Shown: piece after piece, positions 15,462 to 24,709 of the stretch
Position numbering within the stretch: position 1 is the first letter of the stretch
How the letters are laid out: each line of letters opens with the position of its first letter
Origin: Bacteroidota bacterium
GTDB lineage: Bacteria; Bacteroidota; Bacteroidia; Sphingobacteriales; Sphingobacteriaceae
DNA: 64,000 nucleotides
Direction of reading: 5' to 3'
Assembly (NCBI GenBank): GCA_013286565.1
Contig: JABDFM010000003.1
Coordinates: 36,678 to 100,677 of the forward strand
Position numbers and translations under genes: made by a program
The notes under the pieces: model-generated
What the model was told of the DNA's origin: nothing
Databases searched by the model: none
Seen by the model: only the letters and a program-made list of their open reading frames with translations

Positions 15462-17324
15462 ATGAAAAAAATTCTCCTCCTGATCGGGCTGGCGCTACTT
15501 TGCGGCAACCTTTATGCCCAAGACTCGCTTTACATCCGTCAGAATTATACCAAGATGGAAAAGTACATCACCATGCGTGATGGTAAGCGTTTGTTCACTT
15601 CCATTTATCTGCCTAAAGATCAGTCTAAAAAATATCCCATACTGATGACGCGCACGCCTTATTCTGTGGCCCCTTATGGCGAAAATGAGTATAAAAAAAT
15701 GCTTGGGCAGAATATGCTGTTTACAAAATCGGGCTTTATTTTTGTTTACCAGGATGTGCGCGGCCGCTGGATGAGTGAGGGCAATTTTATAGATGTGCGC
15801 CCGATCATCGATAACAAAAAAACCAATAATGATGTTGACGAAAGCTCGGATACTTATGACACGATCGATTGGCTGATAAAGAACCTGCCCAATAATAACG
15901 GGCGCGTGGGTATCGAGGGTATCTCCTATCCCGGTTTTTACTCCACCGCTTCGTTGCCGTATGCGCACCCGGCGCTTAAAGCTGTCTCGCCGCAGGCCCC
16001 GGTAACCGAATGGTTCATCGGTGACGATTTCCACCATAATGGCGCTCTTTTTTTAATGGACGCCTTCGCATTCATTACCAGCTTTGGCGTACCGCGCCCT
16101 GCACCACTGATGCGTTCGCAGTTTAAAAATGGCATCAAATTTCACGAAAAGGACAACTATAAATTTTATCTTGATATGGGTCCTCTGCCAAATTATAAGA
16201 AACGATATTTTGGTGATTCGGTGAAATTTTGGGATAATATGATGGCGCATCCTAATTATGATTCGTTTTGGCAGGGGATGAATATCCGCCCGCATTTAAA
16301 AAACATTACACCTGCCACAATGGTGGTAGGCGGCATGTTTGATGCTGAAGATTGCTTTGGCGCGTTGCATGTTTACAAAGCCCTCGAAGAGCAAAACCCA
16401 CAAACACATAAAAATATGCTGGTGATGGGGCCCTGGTACCACGGAGGATGGGAAGGCGAAGGTCAATTCTTCGGTGATCAAAACTTCGGACAAAAAACCG
16501 GCGAATGGTTCAGGGAAAATATGGAGCTGCCGTTCTTTAATTATTATTTGAAAGACGAAGGCGCTATGGATCTGCCGGAGGCTGCCATATTTGTTACCGG
16601 CTCAAACGAGTGGCACAAGTTTAACACCTGGCCTCCAAAAAACACAACGGAAAAAACAATGTATCTGCAGGCTAATGGCAAGCTATCATTTGAGAGTCCA
16701 AAAACCGCCGTTAGTTATGATGAATATGTGAGCGACCCCAACTCGCCGGTACCTTACCAGGATGGCATACAGGAGCGCCGGACCAGGGAATATATGCTGG
16801 ATGATCAGCGTTTTGCAGGTCGCCGCCCCGATGTTAAGGTTTACCAGACCGATACTTTAAAAGAAGATATTACTTTAACAGGCCCGGTACTGGCCGACCT
16901 GTTTTCGTCAACTACGGGCACTGATGCCGATTACGTGGTGAAACTGATCGATGTTTTTCCTGATAATTACCCTAATCCAAAACCAAATACCAAAAACGTG
17001 ACGATGGCCGGCTACGAAATGCTGGTTCGCGGCGAAATATTCAGGGGACGGTATCGCAACTCGTTTGAGAAACCTGAGGCCTTTGTGCCAGGTAAGGTAA
17101 CCGAAGTTAAATACAACCTGCCCGATGTGGCCCATACTTTCAAAAAAGGGCACCGCATTATGATACAGGTACAAAACTCATGGTTTCCTTTAGCCGACCG
17201 TAACCCGCAAAAATTCATAGATATTTATCATGCTACGGATGCTGATTTTCAAAAAGCAACCATCAGGATCTATCATGACACCAAGGCGGCTTCAAACGTA
17301 AAGGTTACTGTATTAGAACAATAA
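15462..17324 (+). CDS. CocE/NonD family hydrolase (S15 peptidase-like), secreted
   Basis: Alpha/beta hydrolase of the X-Pro dipeptidyl-peptidase/cocaine esterase family, 620 residues, with a cleavable signal peptide ending at YAQ (about residue 20). The catalytic-serine elbow is GISYPG within GRVGIEGISYPGFYS, the acid lies in the VGGMFDAEDCFG block, and the histidine in GPWYHGGW. A C-terminal jelly-roll domain carries the GHRIMIQVQNSWFP signature. It probably acts in the periplasm or outside the cell as a peptidase, esterase or acylase. Two secreted M1 peptidases follow, which suggests peptide use. Confidence 0.9.
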   Translation: MKKILLLIGLALLCGNLYAQDSLYIRQNYTKMEKYITMRDGKRLFTSIYLPKDQSKKYPILMTRTPYSVAPYGENEYKKMLGQNMLFTKSGFIFVYQDVRGRWMSEGNFIDVRPIIDNKKTNNDVDESSDTYDTIDWLIKNLPNNNGRVGIEGISYPGFYSTASLPYAHPALKAVSPQAPVTEWFIGDDFHHNGALFLMDAFAFITSFGVPRPAPLMRSQFKNGIKFHEKDNYKFYLDMGPLPNYKKRYFGDSVKFWDNMMAHPNYDSFWQGMNIRPHLKNITPATMVVGGMFDAEDCFGALHVYKALEEQNPQTHKNMLVMGPWYHGGWEGEGQFFGDQNFGQKTGEWFRENMELPFFNYYLKDEGAMDLPEAAIFVTGSNEWHKFNTWPPKNTTEKTMYLQANGKLSFESPKTAVSYDEYVSDPNSPVPYQDGIQERRTREYMLDDQRFAGRRPDVKVYQTDTLKEDITLTGPVLADLFSSTTGTDADYVVKLIDVFPDNYPNPKPNTKNVTMAGYEMLVRGEIFRGRYRNSFEKPEAFVPGKVTEVKYNLPDVAHTFKKGHRIMIQVQNSWFPLADRNPQKFIDIYHATDADFQKATIRIYHDTKAASNVKVTVLEQ

Positions 17325-17374
17325 TTATATTTTGATTACACTGATTTTGGAAAGATTACACCGATAACTCGGTA

Positions 17375-17401
17375 TAGCGGCGGGTTTGAAACCCACCGCT
17401 A
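17375..17401. repeat. 27-bp near-perfect palindrome
   Basis: TAGCGGCGGGTTT, a central G, then AAACCCACCGCTA: 13-bp arms with one mismatch. It lies between the CocE hydrolase and the first M1 peptidase, preceded by a GATTACACTGATTTTGG stretch. Confidence 0.8.
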
Positions 17402-17439
17402 TATTTATTAATTTGGCCGTTCGAATTAAAAACCATAAT

Positions 17440-19107
17440 ATGAAGAAATTGATCGCTCTTGTGGCGGCGTTGGGCCTGTTCTGTAGCTATACTCAGGCGC
17501 AACTTTTAGAAGAGAAAACCAAATTTACCCATGCCGATACTTTGCGGGGCACTCTTTCGCCTTTACGCGCCTGCTACGACATTAATTATTATCACCTGGA
17601 TGTGAGGTTTGATATTGATAATAAATTGATCAGTGGCAGCAACCTGTTCAAGTTTACCGCAACACAGGATTTTACTAAACTACAGTTCGACCTGTTTGCT
17701 AATCTTACTGTTGATAAAGTAATTTATAAAGGTAAAGGCCTGATTTATAAACGTGACGGCAATGCAGTGTTTGTGACCTTCCCTAAAAAAATCAGTAAAG
17801 GCAGCAAAGAGGAATTTACCGTTTATTATTCCGGCCATCCTACCGTTGCAAAAAACGCACCCTGGGATGGCGGCATCAGTTATGCCAAAGATACATTAGG
17901 CAAGCCCTGGGTGGCTACCAGCTGTGAAGGCCTTGGGGCAAGTGCCTGGTGGCCAAATAAGGATCACTTATCCGATGAAGTGGATAGTATGATGATCAGC
18001 ATCAGCGTGCCTACTGGACTCAAAGATGTATCCAATGGTCGTTTACGTAAGGTAACCGACCTGGGCAATGGCTATACCAAATTTGATTGGTTTGTAGCCA
18101 ACCCTATTAACAATTATGACGTTGCCGCTAACATTGGCGATTATACCGAATTTAAGGATACCTATGATGGCGAGAAAGGTAAGCTTGATCTCGATTTCTG
18201 GGTGCTGCCGCAGGATCTGGAAAAGGCAAAGGCCCAGTTTGGGGCCAATGTAAAACCTATGCTGGCTTCGCACGAGCACTGGTTTGGGCCGTACCCGTTT
18301 TATGAGGATAGCTATAAACTGGTAGAAACCCCTTATTTGGGTATGGAGCATCAAAGCGCGGTGGCTTATGGCAATCATTTCCTGAACGGTTACCTGGGCT
18401 TTGATATGTCAGGTACGGGCTGGGGGGCAAAATGGGACTATATCATTATACACGAGAGCGGGCACGAATGGTTCGGCAATAGCATTACAGCGAAGGACCT
18501 GGCCGATATGTGGATACACGAAAGCTTTACCTGCTACTCTGAATCTTTATTTGTTGAGAGCCAGTTTGGTAAACAGGCCGGGCAGGAGTATGTGAAAGGG
18601 CTTCGCCAGGGGATTCAAAATAAAAGCACTGTCGTAGGTGTTTATGGCGTAAACAAAGAAGGTGCCGAGGATATGTACCCGAAGGGTGCTGTTTTACTCA
18701 ATATGGTTCGTACTATTATTAATGATGATGATAAATGGCGCAATATCCTGCGTGGTTTAAATAAAACCTTTTATCATCAAACGGTTACTTATGATGATAT
18801 CATCAATTATATCAACGCACAGGCTGGCATGAATTTATCACCGGTATTTGATCAATATCTGCGTTATAAAGGCCTGCCAACCCTGCAAGTTACCTGGCAG
18901 GATGGAAAACCTTATTGCAAATGGATAGCCGATGCCAAAGGCTTTGCTATGCCGGTACGGGTAAAGATAAAGGGTGGGGAATACAAATTCATCACCCCTA
19001 CAACCACCCTGCAACCGCTTGACCTGCCCGGAGCCGATAAGGATAATCTGGAAGCCGATACTTTCAATTACTATATCAAGCTTTCGGGTATTGGGAAAGG
19101 TGGGTGA
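17440..19107 (+). CDS. M1 family metallopeptidase, copy 1
   Basis: Secreted zinc aminopeptidase, 555 residues from ATG 17440, with a signal peptide ending at TQA. The gluzincin site is H338-E339-xx-H342 (HESGHEWFGN), with E361 as third zinc ligand in WIHESFT. GMEHQ takes the place of the usual GAMEN exopeptidase motif. The protein stops after the catalytic domain and lacks the long helical C-terminal domain of classical M1 enzymes. It is closely similar along its whole length to the next gene, a tandem duplicate. An upstream in-frame ATG at 17386 reads through the palindrome and is rejected. Confidence 0.92.
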   Translation: MKKLIALVAALGLFCSYTQAQLLEEKTKFTHADTLRGTLSPLRACYDINYYHLDVRFDIDNKLISGSNLFKFTATQDFTKLQFDLFANLTVDKVIYKGKGLIYKRDGNAVFVTFPKKISKGSKEEFTVYYSGHPTVAKNAPWDGGISYAKDTLGKPWVATSCEGLGASAWWPNKDHLSDEVDSMMISISVPTGLKDVSNGRLRKVTDLGNGYTKFDWFVANPINNYDVAANIGDYTEFKDTYDGEKGKLDLDFWVLPQDLEKAKAQFGANVKPMLASHEHWFGPYPFYEDSYKLVETPYLGMEHQSAVAYGNHFLNGYLGFDMSGTGWGAKWDYIIIHESGHEWFGNSITAKDLADMWIHESFTCYSESLFVESQFGKQAGQEYVKGLRQGIQNKSTVVGVYGVNKEGAEDMYPKGAVLLNMVRTIINDDDKWRNILRGLNKTFYHQTVTYDDIINYINAQAGMNLSPVFDQYLRYKGLPTLQVTWQDGKPYCKWIADAKGFAMPVRVKIKGGEYKFITPTTTLQPLDLPGADKDNLEADTFNYYIKLSGIGKGG

Positions 19108-19110
19108 AGC

Positions 19111-19146
19111 CTCACCCCAACCCCTCTCCGGGTGGAGAGGGGCTTT
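19111..19146. repeat. GC-rich palindromic repeat, copy 3
   Basis: CTCACCCCAACCCCTCTCC, then a short GGGT loop, then GGAGAGGGGCTTT. It begins 3 nt after the stop codon of M1 copy 1. Confidence 0.85.
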
Positions 19147-19153
19147 AAAAAAA

Positions 19154-19248
19154 TGTCATTTCGAACGAGGAACGAGGAGAAATCTTATAAAATTGAAATG
19201 CGGACTATGCATGTCGTTTAAGATTCCTCTCTATCGTTCGAAATGACA
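19154..19248. repeat. 95-bp imperfect palindromic element, copy 2
   Basis: Same ends as the element at 8195 (TGTCATTTCGAACGAGGAAC at the left, CGTTCGAAATGACA at the right) with a different central 30 nt. Together with the GC-rich repeat it fills the gap between the two M1 genes. Confidence 0.85.
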
Positions 19249-19271
19249 TCGTGTTCAGTAATAAAACAAAA

Positions 19272-20930
19272 ATGAAAAAAAATCTCTTTTTAACCTTTTT
19301 ATTGGCAGCTCTTCTGAGCAATTATTCATTTGCCCAACTCGGCACCGACAAAGAAACCTTCACGCGCGCTGATTCGCTTCGTGGTTATTTATCGCCATTG
19401 CGTACCTGTTACGACATCAATTACTACCATTTGGATGTGAAGTTTGATATCCCAAATAAGTTCATCAGCGGCAACGTGCTGTTTAAGTTTACGGCTACAC
19501 AGGATTTTACCAAATTGCAGTTCGATCTTTTTTCAAACCTTAAAGTTGAAAAGATAATTTATAAAGGAAAAGAACTGACTTATACCCGCGAGTTCAATGC
19601 CGTATTTATAACTTTCCCGAAAACTATTGTTAAAGACAGCAAGGATGAATTCACCGTTTACTATTCCGGCAACCCAACCATAGCTAAACGCGCTCCCTGG
19701 GATGGCGGGGTAGAATATAATGTTGATTCATTAGGTCATTCGTGGGTGTCCACAGCTTGCCAGGGAATGGGTGCCAGTGTTTGGTGGCCCAATAAAGATC
19801 AGCAAGCCGACGAGGTGGATAGCGCCCTCATCAGTATCAGCGTACCAACAGGATTGAAAGATGTATCCAATGGACGCTTGCGTAAAGTGACTAAACTAAA
19901 AGATGGGTATACACGGTTCGACTGGTTTGTGGCTAATCCCATCAACAATTATGATATTGAAGCCAATATTGGCGACTATGCCCATTATAGTGATACTTAC
20001 GATGGTGAAAAGGGAAAATTGACACTGGATTTCTGGCCGCTAAGCTATAACCTGGACAAAGCCAAAAAGCAATGGGGCGAAAACACAAAACCCATGCTCA
20101 GCGCTTTTGAACACTGGTTTGGCCCTTATCCTTTTTATGAGGATGGCTATAAGCTAATAGAAACGCACCACCTCGGCATGGAGCACCAGAGCGGAACCGC
20201 TTATGGCAACCATTTTCATAACGGCTACTTAGGTAACGATCTTTCAGGCACGGGCTGGGGGTTGAAATGGGACTTCATCGTAGTGCACGAAAGCGGGCAC
20301 GAGTGGTTCGGTAATAACATCACCTCAAAGGACCTGGGTGATATGTGGATTCATGAAAGCTTTACCAATTATTCCGAATCGTTGTTTATCGAAAGCCGCT
20401 GGGGCAAACAGGCTGGGCAGGAATATGTGCATGGCACACGCACCAGGATCGCAAATGACCGCCCGATCGTCGGCCCATATAATGTCAACAAAGAAGGTTC
20501 TGGCGATATGTATTACAAGGGCGGTAACATGCTCAATATGATACGTACGATCATTAATGATGACGGAAAATGGCGCAATATCCTGCGTGGCCTCAACAAA
20601 ACCTTTTATCACCAGACAGTTACCTATGATGATATTGTAAATTATATCAACAAAGAAGCAGGTATTAATCTGTCGCCCTTGTTTGACCAATACCTGCATT
20701 ATAGAAATATCCCGATACTGGAATTTATAACCCGTGATGGAAAGCTTTATAGCCGATGGATAGCCGATGCTAAAGGCTTTAATATGGCTGTTAGGGTAAA
20801 ATTAAAGGGCGGGGAATACCAGTTTATCAGCCCTACAACCAAGTTTACACCCGTAAGTATCGAAGGTGCAACAAAAGATAATATTGAGGTAGATACCTTT
20901 AATTATTATATCGGGGTGCTGGTGGAGTAG
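19272..20930 (+). CDS. M1 family metallopeptidase, copy 2
   Basis: A tandem paralogue of the preceding gene, 552 residues from ATG 19272, with signal peptide ending FAQ. The zinc site is H339-E340-xx-H343 (HESGHEWFGN) with the downstream WIHESFT glutamate. GMEHQ is again in place of GAMEN. Long blocks such as LRGLNKTFYHQTVTYDDI and DVSNGRLRK are shared with copy 1. Differences cluster in the substrate-side loops (for example GTRTRIANDRPIVGPYN here against GLRQGIQNKSTVVGVYG), which suggests altered specificity. Confidence 0.92.
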   Translation: MKKNLFLTFLLAALLSNYSFAQLGTDKETFTRADSLRGYLSPLRTCYDINYYHLDVKFDIPNKFISGNVLFKFTATQDFTKLQFDLFSNLKVEKIIYKGKELTYTREFNAVFITFPKTIVKDSKDEFTVYYSGNPTIAKRAPWDGGVEYNVDSLGHSWVSTACQGMGASVWWPNKDQQADEVDSALISISVPTGLKDVSNGRLRKVTKLKDGYTRFDWFVANPINNYDIEANIGDYAHYSDTYDGEKGKLTLDFWPLSYNLDKAKKQWGENTKPMLSAFEHWFGPYPFYEDGYKLIETHHLGMEHQSGTAYGNHFHNGYLGNDLSGTGWGLKWDFIVVHESGHEWFGNNITSKDLGDMWIHESFTNYSESLFIESRWGKQAGQEYVHGTRTRIANDRPIVGPYNVNKEGSGDMYYKGGNMLNMIRTIINDDGKWRNILRGLNKTFYHQTVTYDDIVNYINKEAGINLSPLFDQYLHYRNIPILEFITRDGKLYSRWIADAKGFNMAVRVKLKGGEYQFISPTTKFTPVSIEGATKDNIEVDTFNYYIGVLVE

Positions 20931-21024
20931 TCTGAACCATGATTTACCTGATTTATAGATTACCTTGATTTATGATCTAAAATAATCATGAAAATCCTTG
21001 AATCGGGTAAATCATGGTTCAGAC
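20931..21024. repeat. 94-bp inverted-repeat element at the 3' end of M1 copy 2
   Basis: CTGAACCATGATTTACCTGA at the left is mirrored by CGGGTAAATCATGGTTCAG at the right, with an internal TTATAGATTACCTTGATTTA. The element starts directly after the stop codon and abuts the terminator. Confidence 0.8.
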
Positions 21025-21060
21025 AAAAAAGAGCGACAGGTTAACCCTATCGCTCTTTTC
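21024..21060. terminator. bidirectional terminator between M1 copy 2 and aceF
   Basis: GAGCGACAGG pairs with CCTATCGCTC (one C/A mismatch), flanked by A6 on the left and T4 on the right. It can serve the converging plus-strand peptidase and minus-strand aceF. Confidence 0.8.
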
Positions 21061-21100
21061 TTATCTTGATTCTTGGCTCTTGATTCTTGGTTCTACAAAC

Positions 21101-22768
21101 CTACACCAGTAAACGTACCGGCTCTTCCAACAACGATTTCAGTGTTTGCAGGAATGCGGCACCTGTTGCGCCGTCAACCACGCGGTGATCGCAGGTAAGG
21201 GTTACTTTCATTACATTGCCTGGTACTACAGCGCCGTTCTTCACAACCGGTACCTGCTGGATACCGCTAACTGCTAAGATACATGAATCAGGCGGATTGA
21301 TAATGGCAGTAAACTCATCCACACCAAACATGCCTAAGTTAGATATGGTAAAAGTTGAACCTTCCCAATCAGATGGCTGCAACTTTTTGGCTTTGGCTTT
21401 TTGTGCATAGTCCTTCACTTCGGCAGATATCTGGCTTAATGATTTACCATCAGCAAAACGTACCACCGGAACCAACAAACCTTCTTCGACCGCTACAGCA
21501 ACGCCGATGTTCACGTGCTCATTGGTACGGATGCTTTCGCCCAGCCATGATGAATTTACGGCAGGATGTTGTTTAAGGGCAACCGCACAGGCTTTCAGCA
21601 CCAGGTCGTTAAAGGATATTTTAACAGGTGCATACTCGTTCATTTTAGCACGGGCAGCAACAGCCTGGTCCATATCTATCGATAGGGTAATATAAAAATG
21701 CGGGATAACAAAGCTTTCAGTCAAGCGGCGTGTGATGGTTTTGCGCATCTGGCTAACCGGCTTGTCGGTATATTTTTCCTGCCCGATGTATTGCGGGATT
21801 GGTTTAGCAGCAGGAGCTTCTTTAGCTGCAGGAGCGGAAGCAGTAGTTGCAGCAACGGCTGGTGCCGGAGCAGCAGCTTTAGCCGCAGGTGTATATTCTT
21901 CAACATCCTTTTTTATGATGCGCCCGCCTTCGGCAGAGCCTTTTACATCATTCAGGTTGATGCCTTTATCTTTAGCTATTTTACGTGCTAAAGGTGATGC
22001 CTTAACACGGCTGTCATCAGAAGATGTTGCAGCATGTGCTTCTTCCTTGGCGGGCTCAGCAGCCGCTTCTTTAGGTGCTTCTGCTTCAGCTGCCGGAGCA
22101 GTTCCTCCTTGCGCCTCGCCCCCTCCGTCTTGCAACAAAGGTGTAATATCAGTACCTTCCTTACCTACAATAGCGATGATACCATTCACAGGTGCGGCTT
22201 CTCCCTCTTTAGGGCCGATGTATAAAAGTGTACCTGTTTCGTAACCCACAACTTCCATAGTAGCCTTATCGGTTTCCACATCAGCTAATGAGTCATCAGA
22301 TTTTACTTTATCACCAACTTTAAAATTCCATTTATTGATCACGCCTTCCGTCATGGTATCACTCAGGGCAGGCATGCGTATTACGGTAGCAGGTATTTTA
22401 GAAGTATCAACTTTCGGAGCTGCAGTAGCAGCAGGCTTTTTATCTTCAACAGGTGCAGGGGCAGCTTCTTTCTTTTCTTCGGCGGCAGGTGCAGGGCTAT
22501 CAGCTGATAATGCTGCTTTATAATCCTCGCCTTCTTTACCTATCACCCCTATAACTGCGTCAACAGGTACCGATTTACCTTCTTCTACACCAATATATAA
22601 TAAGGTGCCGTCCTGGTACGATTCAAAATCCATCGTGGCTTTGTCAGTCTCGATCTCGGCCAATACATCGCCCGATTTTACCTTGTCACCCACTTTTTTA
22701 TGCCATTTCGCCAATACCCCTTCGGTCATGGTATCGCTCATTTTAGGCATTTTAACTACTTCGGCCAT
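21101..22768 (-). CDS. aceF: pyruvate dehydrogenase complex dihydrolipoamide acetyltransferase (E2)
   Basis: Core of the pyruvate dehydrogenase complex, transferring acetyl from lipoamide to CoA. The 555 residues contain two lipoyl domains (lipoylated K43 and K168, both in ETDKATM), each followed by an Ala/Pro/Glu-rich linker, a peripheral subunit-binding domain (KASPLARKIAKDKGINLNDV, about 255-290), and the catalytic domain with H528 and D532 in CDHRVVDGATG. It lies 43 nt downstream of the E1-alpha gene and is cotranscribed. The frame opposite is Ala/Ser-rich by codon mirroring and is not a gene. Confidence 0.95.
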   Translation of the reverse strand: MAEVVKMPKMSDTMTEGVLAKWHKKVGDKVKSGDVLAEIETDKATMDFESYQDGTLLYIGVEEGKSVPVDAVIGVIGKEGEDYKAALSADSPAPAAEEKKEAAPAPVEDKKPAATAAPKVDTSKIPATVIRMPALSDTMTEGVINKWNFKVGDKVKSDDSLADVETDKATMEVVGYETGTLLYIGPKEGEAAPVNGIIAIVGKEGTDITPLLQDGGGEAQGGTAPAAEAEAPKEAAAEPAKEEAHAATSSDDSRVKASPLARKIAKDKGINLNDVKGSAEGGRIIKKDVEEYTPAAKAAAPAPAVAATTASAPAAKEAPAAKPIPQYIGQEKYTDKPVSQMRKTITRRLTESFVIPHFYITLSIDMDQAVAARAKMNEYAPVKISFNDLVLKACAVALKQHPAVNSSWLGESIRTNEHVNIGVAVAVEEGLLVPVVRFADGKSLSQISAEVKDYAQKAKAKKLQPSDWEGSTFTISNLGMFGVDEFTAIINPPDSCILAVSGIQQVPVVKNGAVVPGNVMKVTLTCDHRVVDGATGAAFLQTLKSLLEEPVRLLV

Positions 22769-22811
22769 ATACTATTGATGAATAGTTTGTTTAAATCTTT
22801 GTTATTATAAA

Positions 22812-23807
22812 TTAGCTCATGATAAAAGGGTAATCCTTTTCTACATACACATCAGTGTACAGTTCGGATGCCTCAGGCCATGGCGACTCTTCTGCAAATT
22901 TTACAGATTCATCTACTTCGGCCTTCACTTTTTCTTCTATCTGCTCAAACCATGCTTCGTCAGCATATTTCTCTGTTAATATGGTATGCTTAACGGCATC
23001 GATAGGGTCTTTCGCCTTGTAGCTTTCCAGTTCTTCTTTGGTGCGGTATTTCTGCGGATCAGACATCGAGTGCCCTTTATAACGATAAGTACGCATTTCA
23101 AGGAAAGTCGGCCCTTCACCTGCACGCGCACGTGCAACAGCTTCGTCCATGGCATTATGCACTGCTACCGGATCCATACCATCAACTGCTGATGAGGGGA
23201 TACCATAAGGTAAGCCCAGTTTATAGATATCGGTTTGTATGGTAGTACGTTCAACCGAGGTACCCATAGCATAACCATTGTTTTCGCAAACAAATATTAC
23301 CGGCAGTTTCCAAAGGGCAGCCATATTGAACGTTTCGTTCAGGGCTCCCTGGCGTACGGCTCCGTCGCCCATGTAGGCTACGTTTACAAACTCGGTGCCT
23401 TTATACTTTTCAGCAAATGCGATACCTGCCCCTAACGGGATCTGGCCGCCCACAATACCGTGGCCACCATAAAAATGTTTCTCTTTCGAGAACATGTGCA
23501 TGGAACCACCTTTGCCTTTTGAGCAACCGGTAGCCTTGCCATACAGTTCGGCCATAATGGAATTGGACGAAACGCCTTTGGCGATCGCATGGGCATGATC
23601 ACGATAAGCGGTGATCAAACTATCTTCGGGTTTAAGTACCGACATTGCACCGGCAAGCACTGCTTCCTGCCCTATATATAAATGGCAAAATCCGCGGATC
23701 TTTTGCTGGCCATATAACTGTCCTGCTTTTTCTTCGAACTTGCGCATCAGTAGCATCGACTCATACCACATCAGGTAGGTGTCTTTATTTATTTCGATTG
23801 AACTCAT
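22812..23807 (-). CDS. pdhA: pyruvate dehydrogenase E1 component, alpha subunit
   Basis: Thiamine-diphosphate enzyme subunit that decarboxylates pyruvate and acetylates the E2 lipoyl group. The 331-residue alpha chain has GHGIVGGQIPLG, the ThDP/Mg motif GDGAVRQGALNE through CENN, and the regulatory-type loop YRYKGHSMSDPQKYR. The E1-beta partner is required but absent from this window, so it must be encoded elsewhere. The gene starts a pdhA-aceF operon with a TAGATTTG box upstream. Confidence 0.95.
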   Translation of the reverse strand: MSSIEINKDTYLMWYESMLLMRKFEEKAGQLYGQQKIRGFCHLYIGQEAVLAGAMSVLKPEDSLITAYRDHAHAIAKGVSSNSIMAELYGKATGCSKGKGGSMHMFSKEKHFYGGHGIVGGQIPLGAGIAFAEKYKGTEFVNVAYMGDGAVRQGALNETFNMAALWKLPVIFVCENNGYAMGTSVERTTIQTDIYKLGLPYGIPSSAVDGMDPVAVHNAMDEAVARARAGEGPTFLEMRTYRYKGHSMSDPQKYRTKEELESYKAKDPIDAVKHTILTEKYADEAWFEQIEEKVKAEVDESVKFAEESPWPEASELYTDVYVEKDYPFIMS

Positions 23808-23842
23808 TTGTTAAACGATCAATTTCTGTTATGGAGAAAGCG

Positions 23843-23850
23843 CAAATCTA
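23843..23850 (-). promoter_or_regulatory. -7 promoter motif of pdhA
   Basis: TAGATTTG on the minus strand fits TAnnTTTG, 35 nt before the pdhA ATG. Only a degenerate TTTCG stands near the -33 position. Confidence 0.5.
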
Positions 23851-24035
23851 ATTATATCCTTGAAAATATCGAAACTGCAACAAATTTGTTGTGAAGATTT
23901 ATTTTGGAGCGAGTCAAATGGTCACAATAAGGCTATTGTATTACAAAACAATTAGTTAATTTTTTTAATTGTGTAACCATTTTAATTTTCTCTTCGTATA
24001 AGGGATTACGATATTTTAAAAAAAGCTGTCATTAA

Positions 24036-24066
24036 TTTGTAATTCTAAAAAAATAGAATAGTTTTG
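24036..24066 (+). promoter_or_regulatory. promoter of the NlpC/P60 gene
   Basis: TTTG at 24036-24039, exactly 19 nt, then TAGTTTTG at 24059-24066: a full match to the Bacteroidota TTTG-N19-TAnnTTTG promoter. The expected transcript starts near 24070, giving a leader of about 70 nt. Confidence 0.8.
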
Positions 24067-24139
24067 CAGCCAACGAAAGACAAAATGTCTTGTTTAATAA
24101 CACTCTGTTGTCCCTAACTCAACAAAGAAAAAAGATTAA

Positions 24140-24709
24140 ATGAAGAAAATTGTATTAGCCATTGTCCTTATCCTCAGTATATTTGTAGCGCAGGCTCAGA
24201 CAAAAAATGCACCGAGCCAGCCTGAAAAAACCACCGATGAACAGGACGGTTTAGTAAAAGACTACTTCTCTCAAATAATGGGTGTCGCTTTATCGACCAC
24301 CTCTAACGTAAAACTTTTTCAATTTGTATATGACTGGATCGGCACACCATACCATTTTGGCGGCGATTCAAGAAAAGGCATCGATTGCTCGGCATTTACA
24401 AAAGAATTGTACAGTAAAGTATTCAATCTTACCATCAAACGTAACTCACGCGATATTTTTAGTATGGTAAGCCCGGTTCGCAGGGAAGAGTTACAAGAAG
24501 GCGACCTGGTTTTTTTTAAAATACACAGCCGCAGTATAAGCCACGTAGGCATATATTTAGGCAACAACAGGTTTGCACATGCCTCGTTAAGAGGTGTGGC
24601 TATCAACAGCCTGGATGACGACTATTACGGTAAGCACTTTTATAAAGGCGGTCGATTGCTTGATGCTTTCAAAAAGCAGATAGAAGATTCGCCGGATGAC
24701 GCCCATTAG
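24140..24709 (+). CDS. NlpC/P60 family cell-wall endopeptidase, secreted
   Basis: Probable peptidoglycan peptide hydrolase, 189 residues, with a signal peptide ending at AQA. The NlpC/P60 domain covers about residues 60-180: the catalytic cysteine is in GIDCSAFTKELY, the histidine in SHVGIYLGNNRFAHAS, and a third polar residue follows. Residues 25-60 form a short linker. The long leader and own promoter suggest independent control. A hairpin with eight T follows downstream. Confidence 0.9.
   Translation: MKKIVLAIVLILSIFVAQAQTKNAPSQPEKTTDEQDGLVKDYFSQIMGVALSTTSNVKLFQFVYDWIGTPYHFGGDSRKGIDCSAFTKELYSKVFNLTIKRNSRDIFSMVSPVRREELQEGDLVFFKIHSRSISHVGIYLGNNRFAHASLRGVAINSLDDDYYGKHFYKGGRLLDAFKKQIEDSPDDAH

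Larger units (their letters stand above)
23808..24139. other. 332-bp divergent promoter region, no gene
   Basis: This A/T-rich spacer separates pdhA (minus) from the NlpC/P60 gene (plus). It holds a pdhA -7 box near one end and a full promoter for the NlpC/P60 gene near the other. No open frame, repeat or RNA motif was recognised in the middle part. Confidence 0.7.

Noticed and set aside
15495-16295. Minus-strand frames opposite the CocE-type hydrolase
   Set aside because: The plus-strand frame has a signal peptide and all catalytic blocks; the antisense frames have none.
21698-22523. Several plus-strand frames rich in Ala/Ser opposite aceF
   Set aside because: They mirror the Ala/Pro-rich linkers of E2 and have no family similarity or signals.
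23808-24139. Riboswitch or other structured leader between pdhA and the NlpC/P60 gene
   Set aside because: No recognised RNA motif; only promoter boxes are seen.
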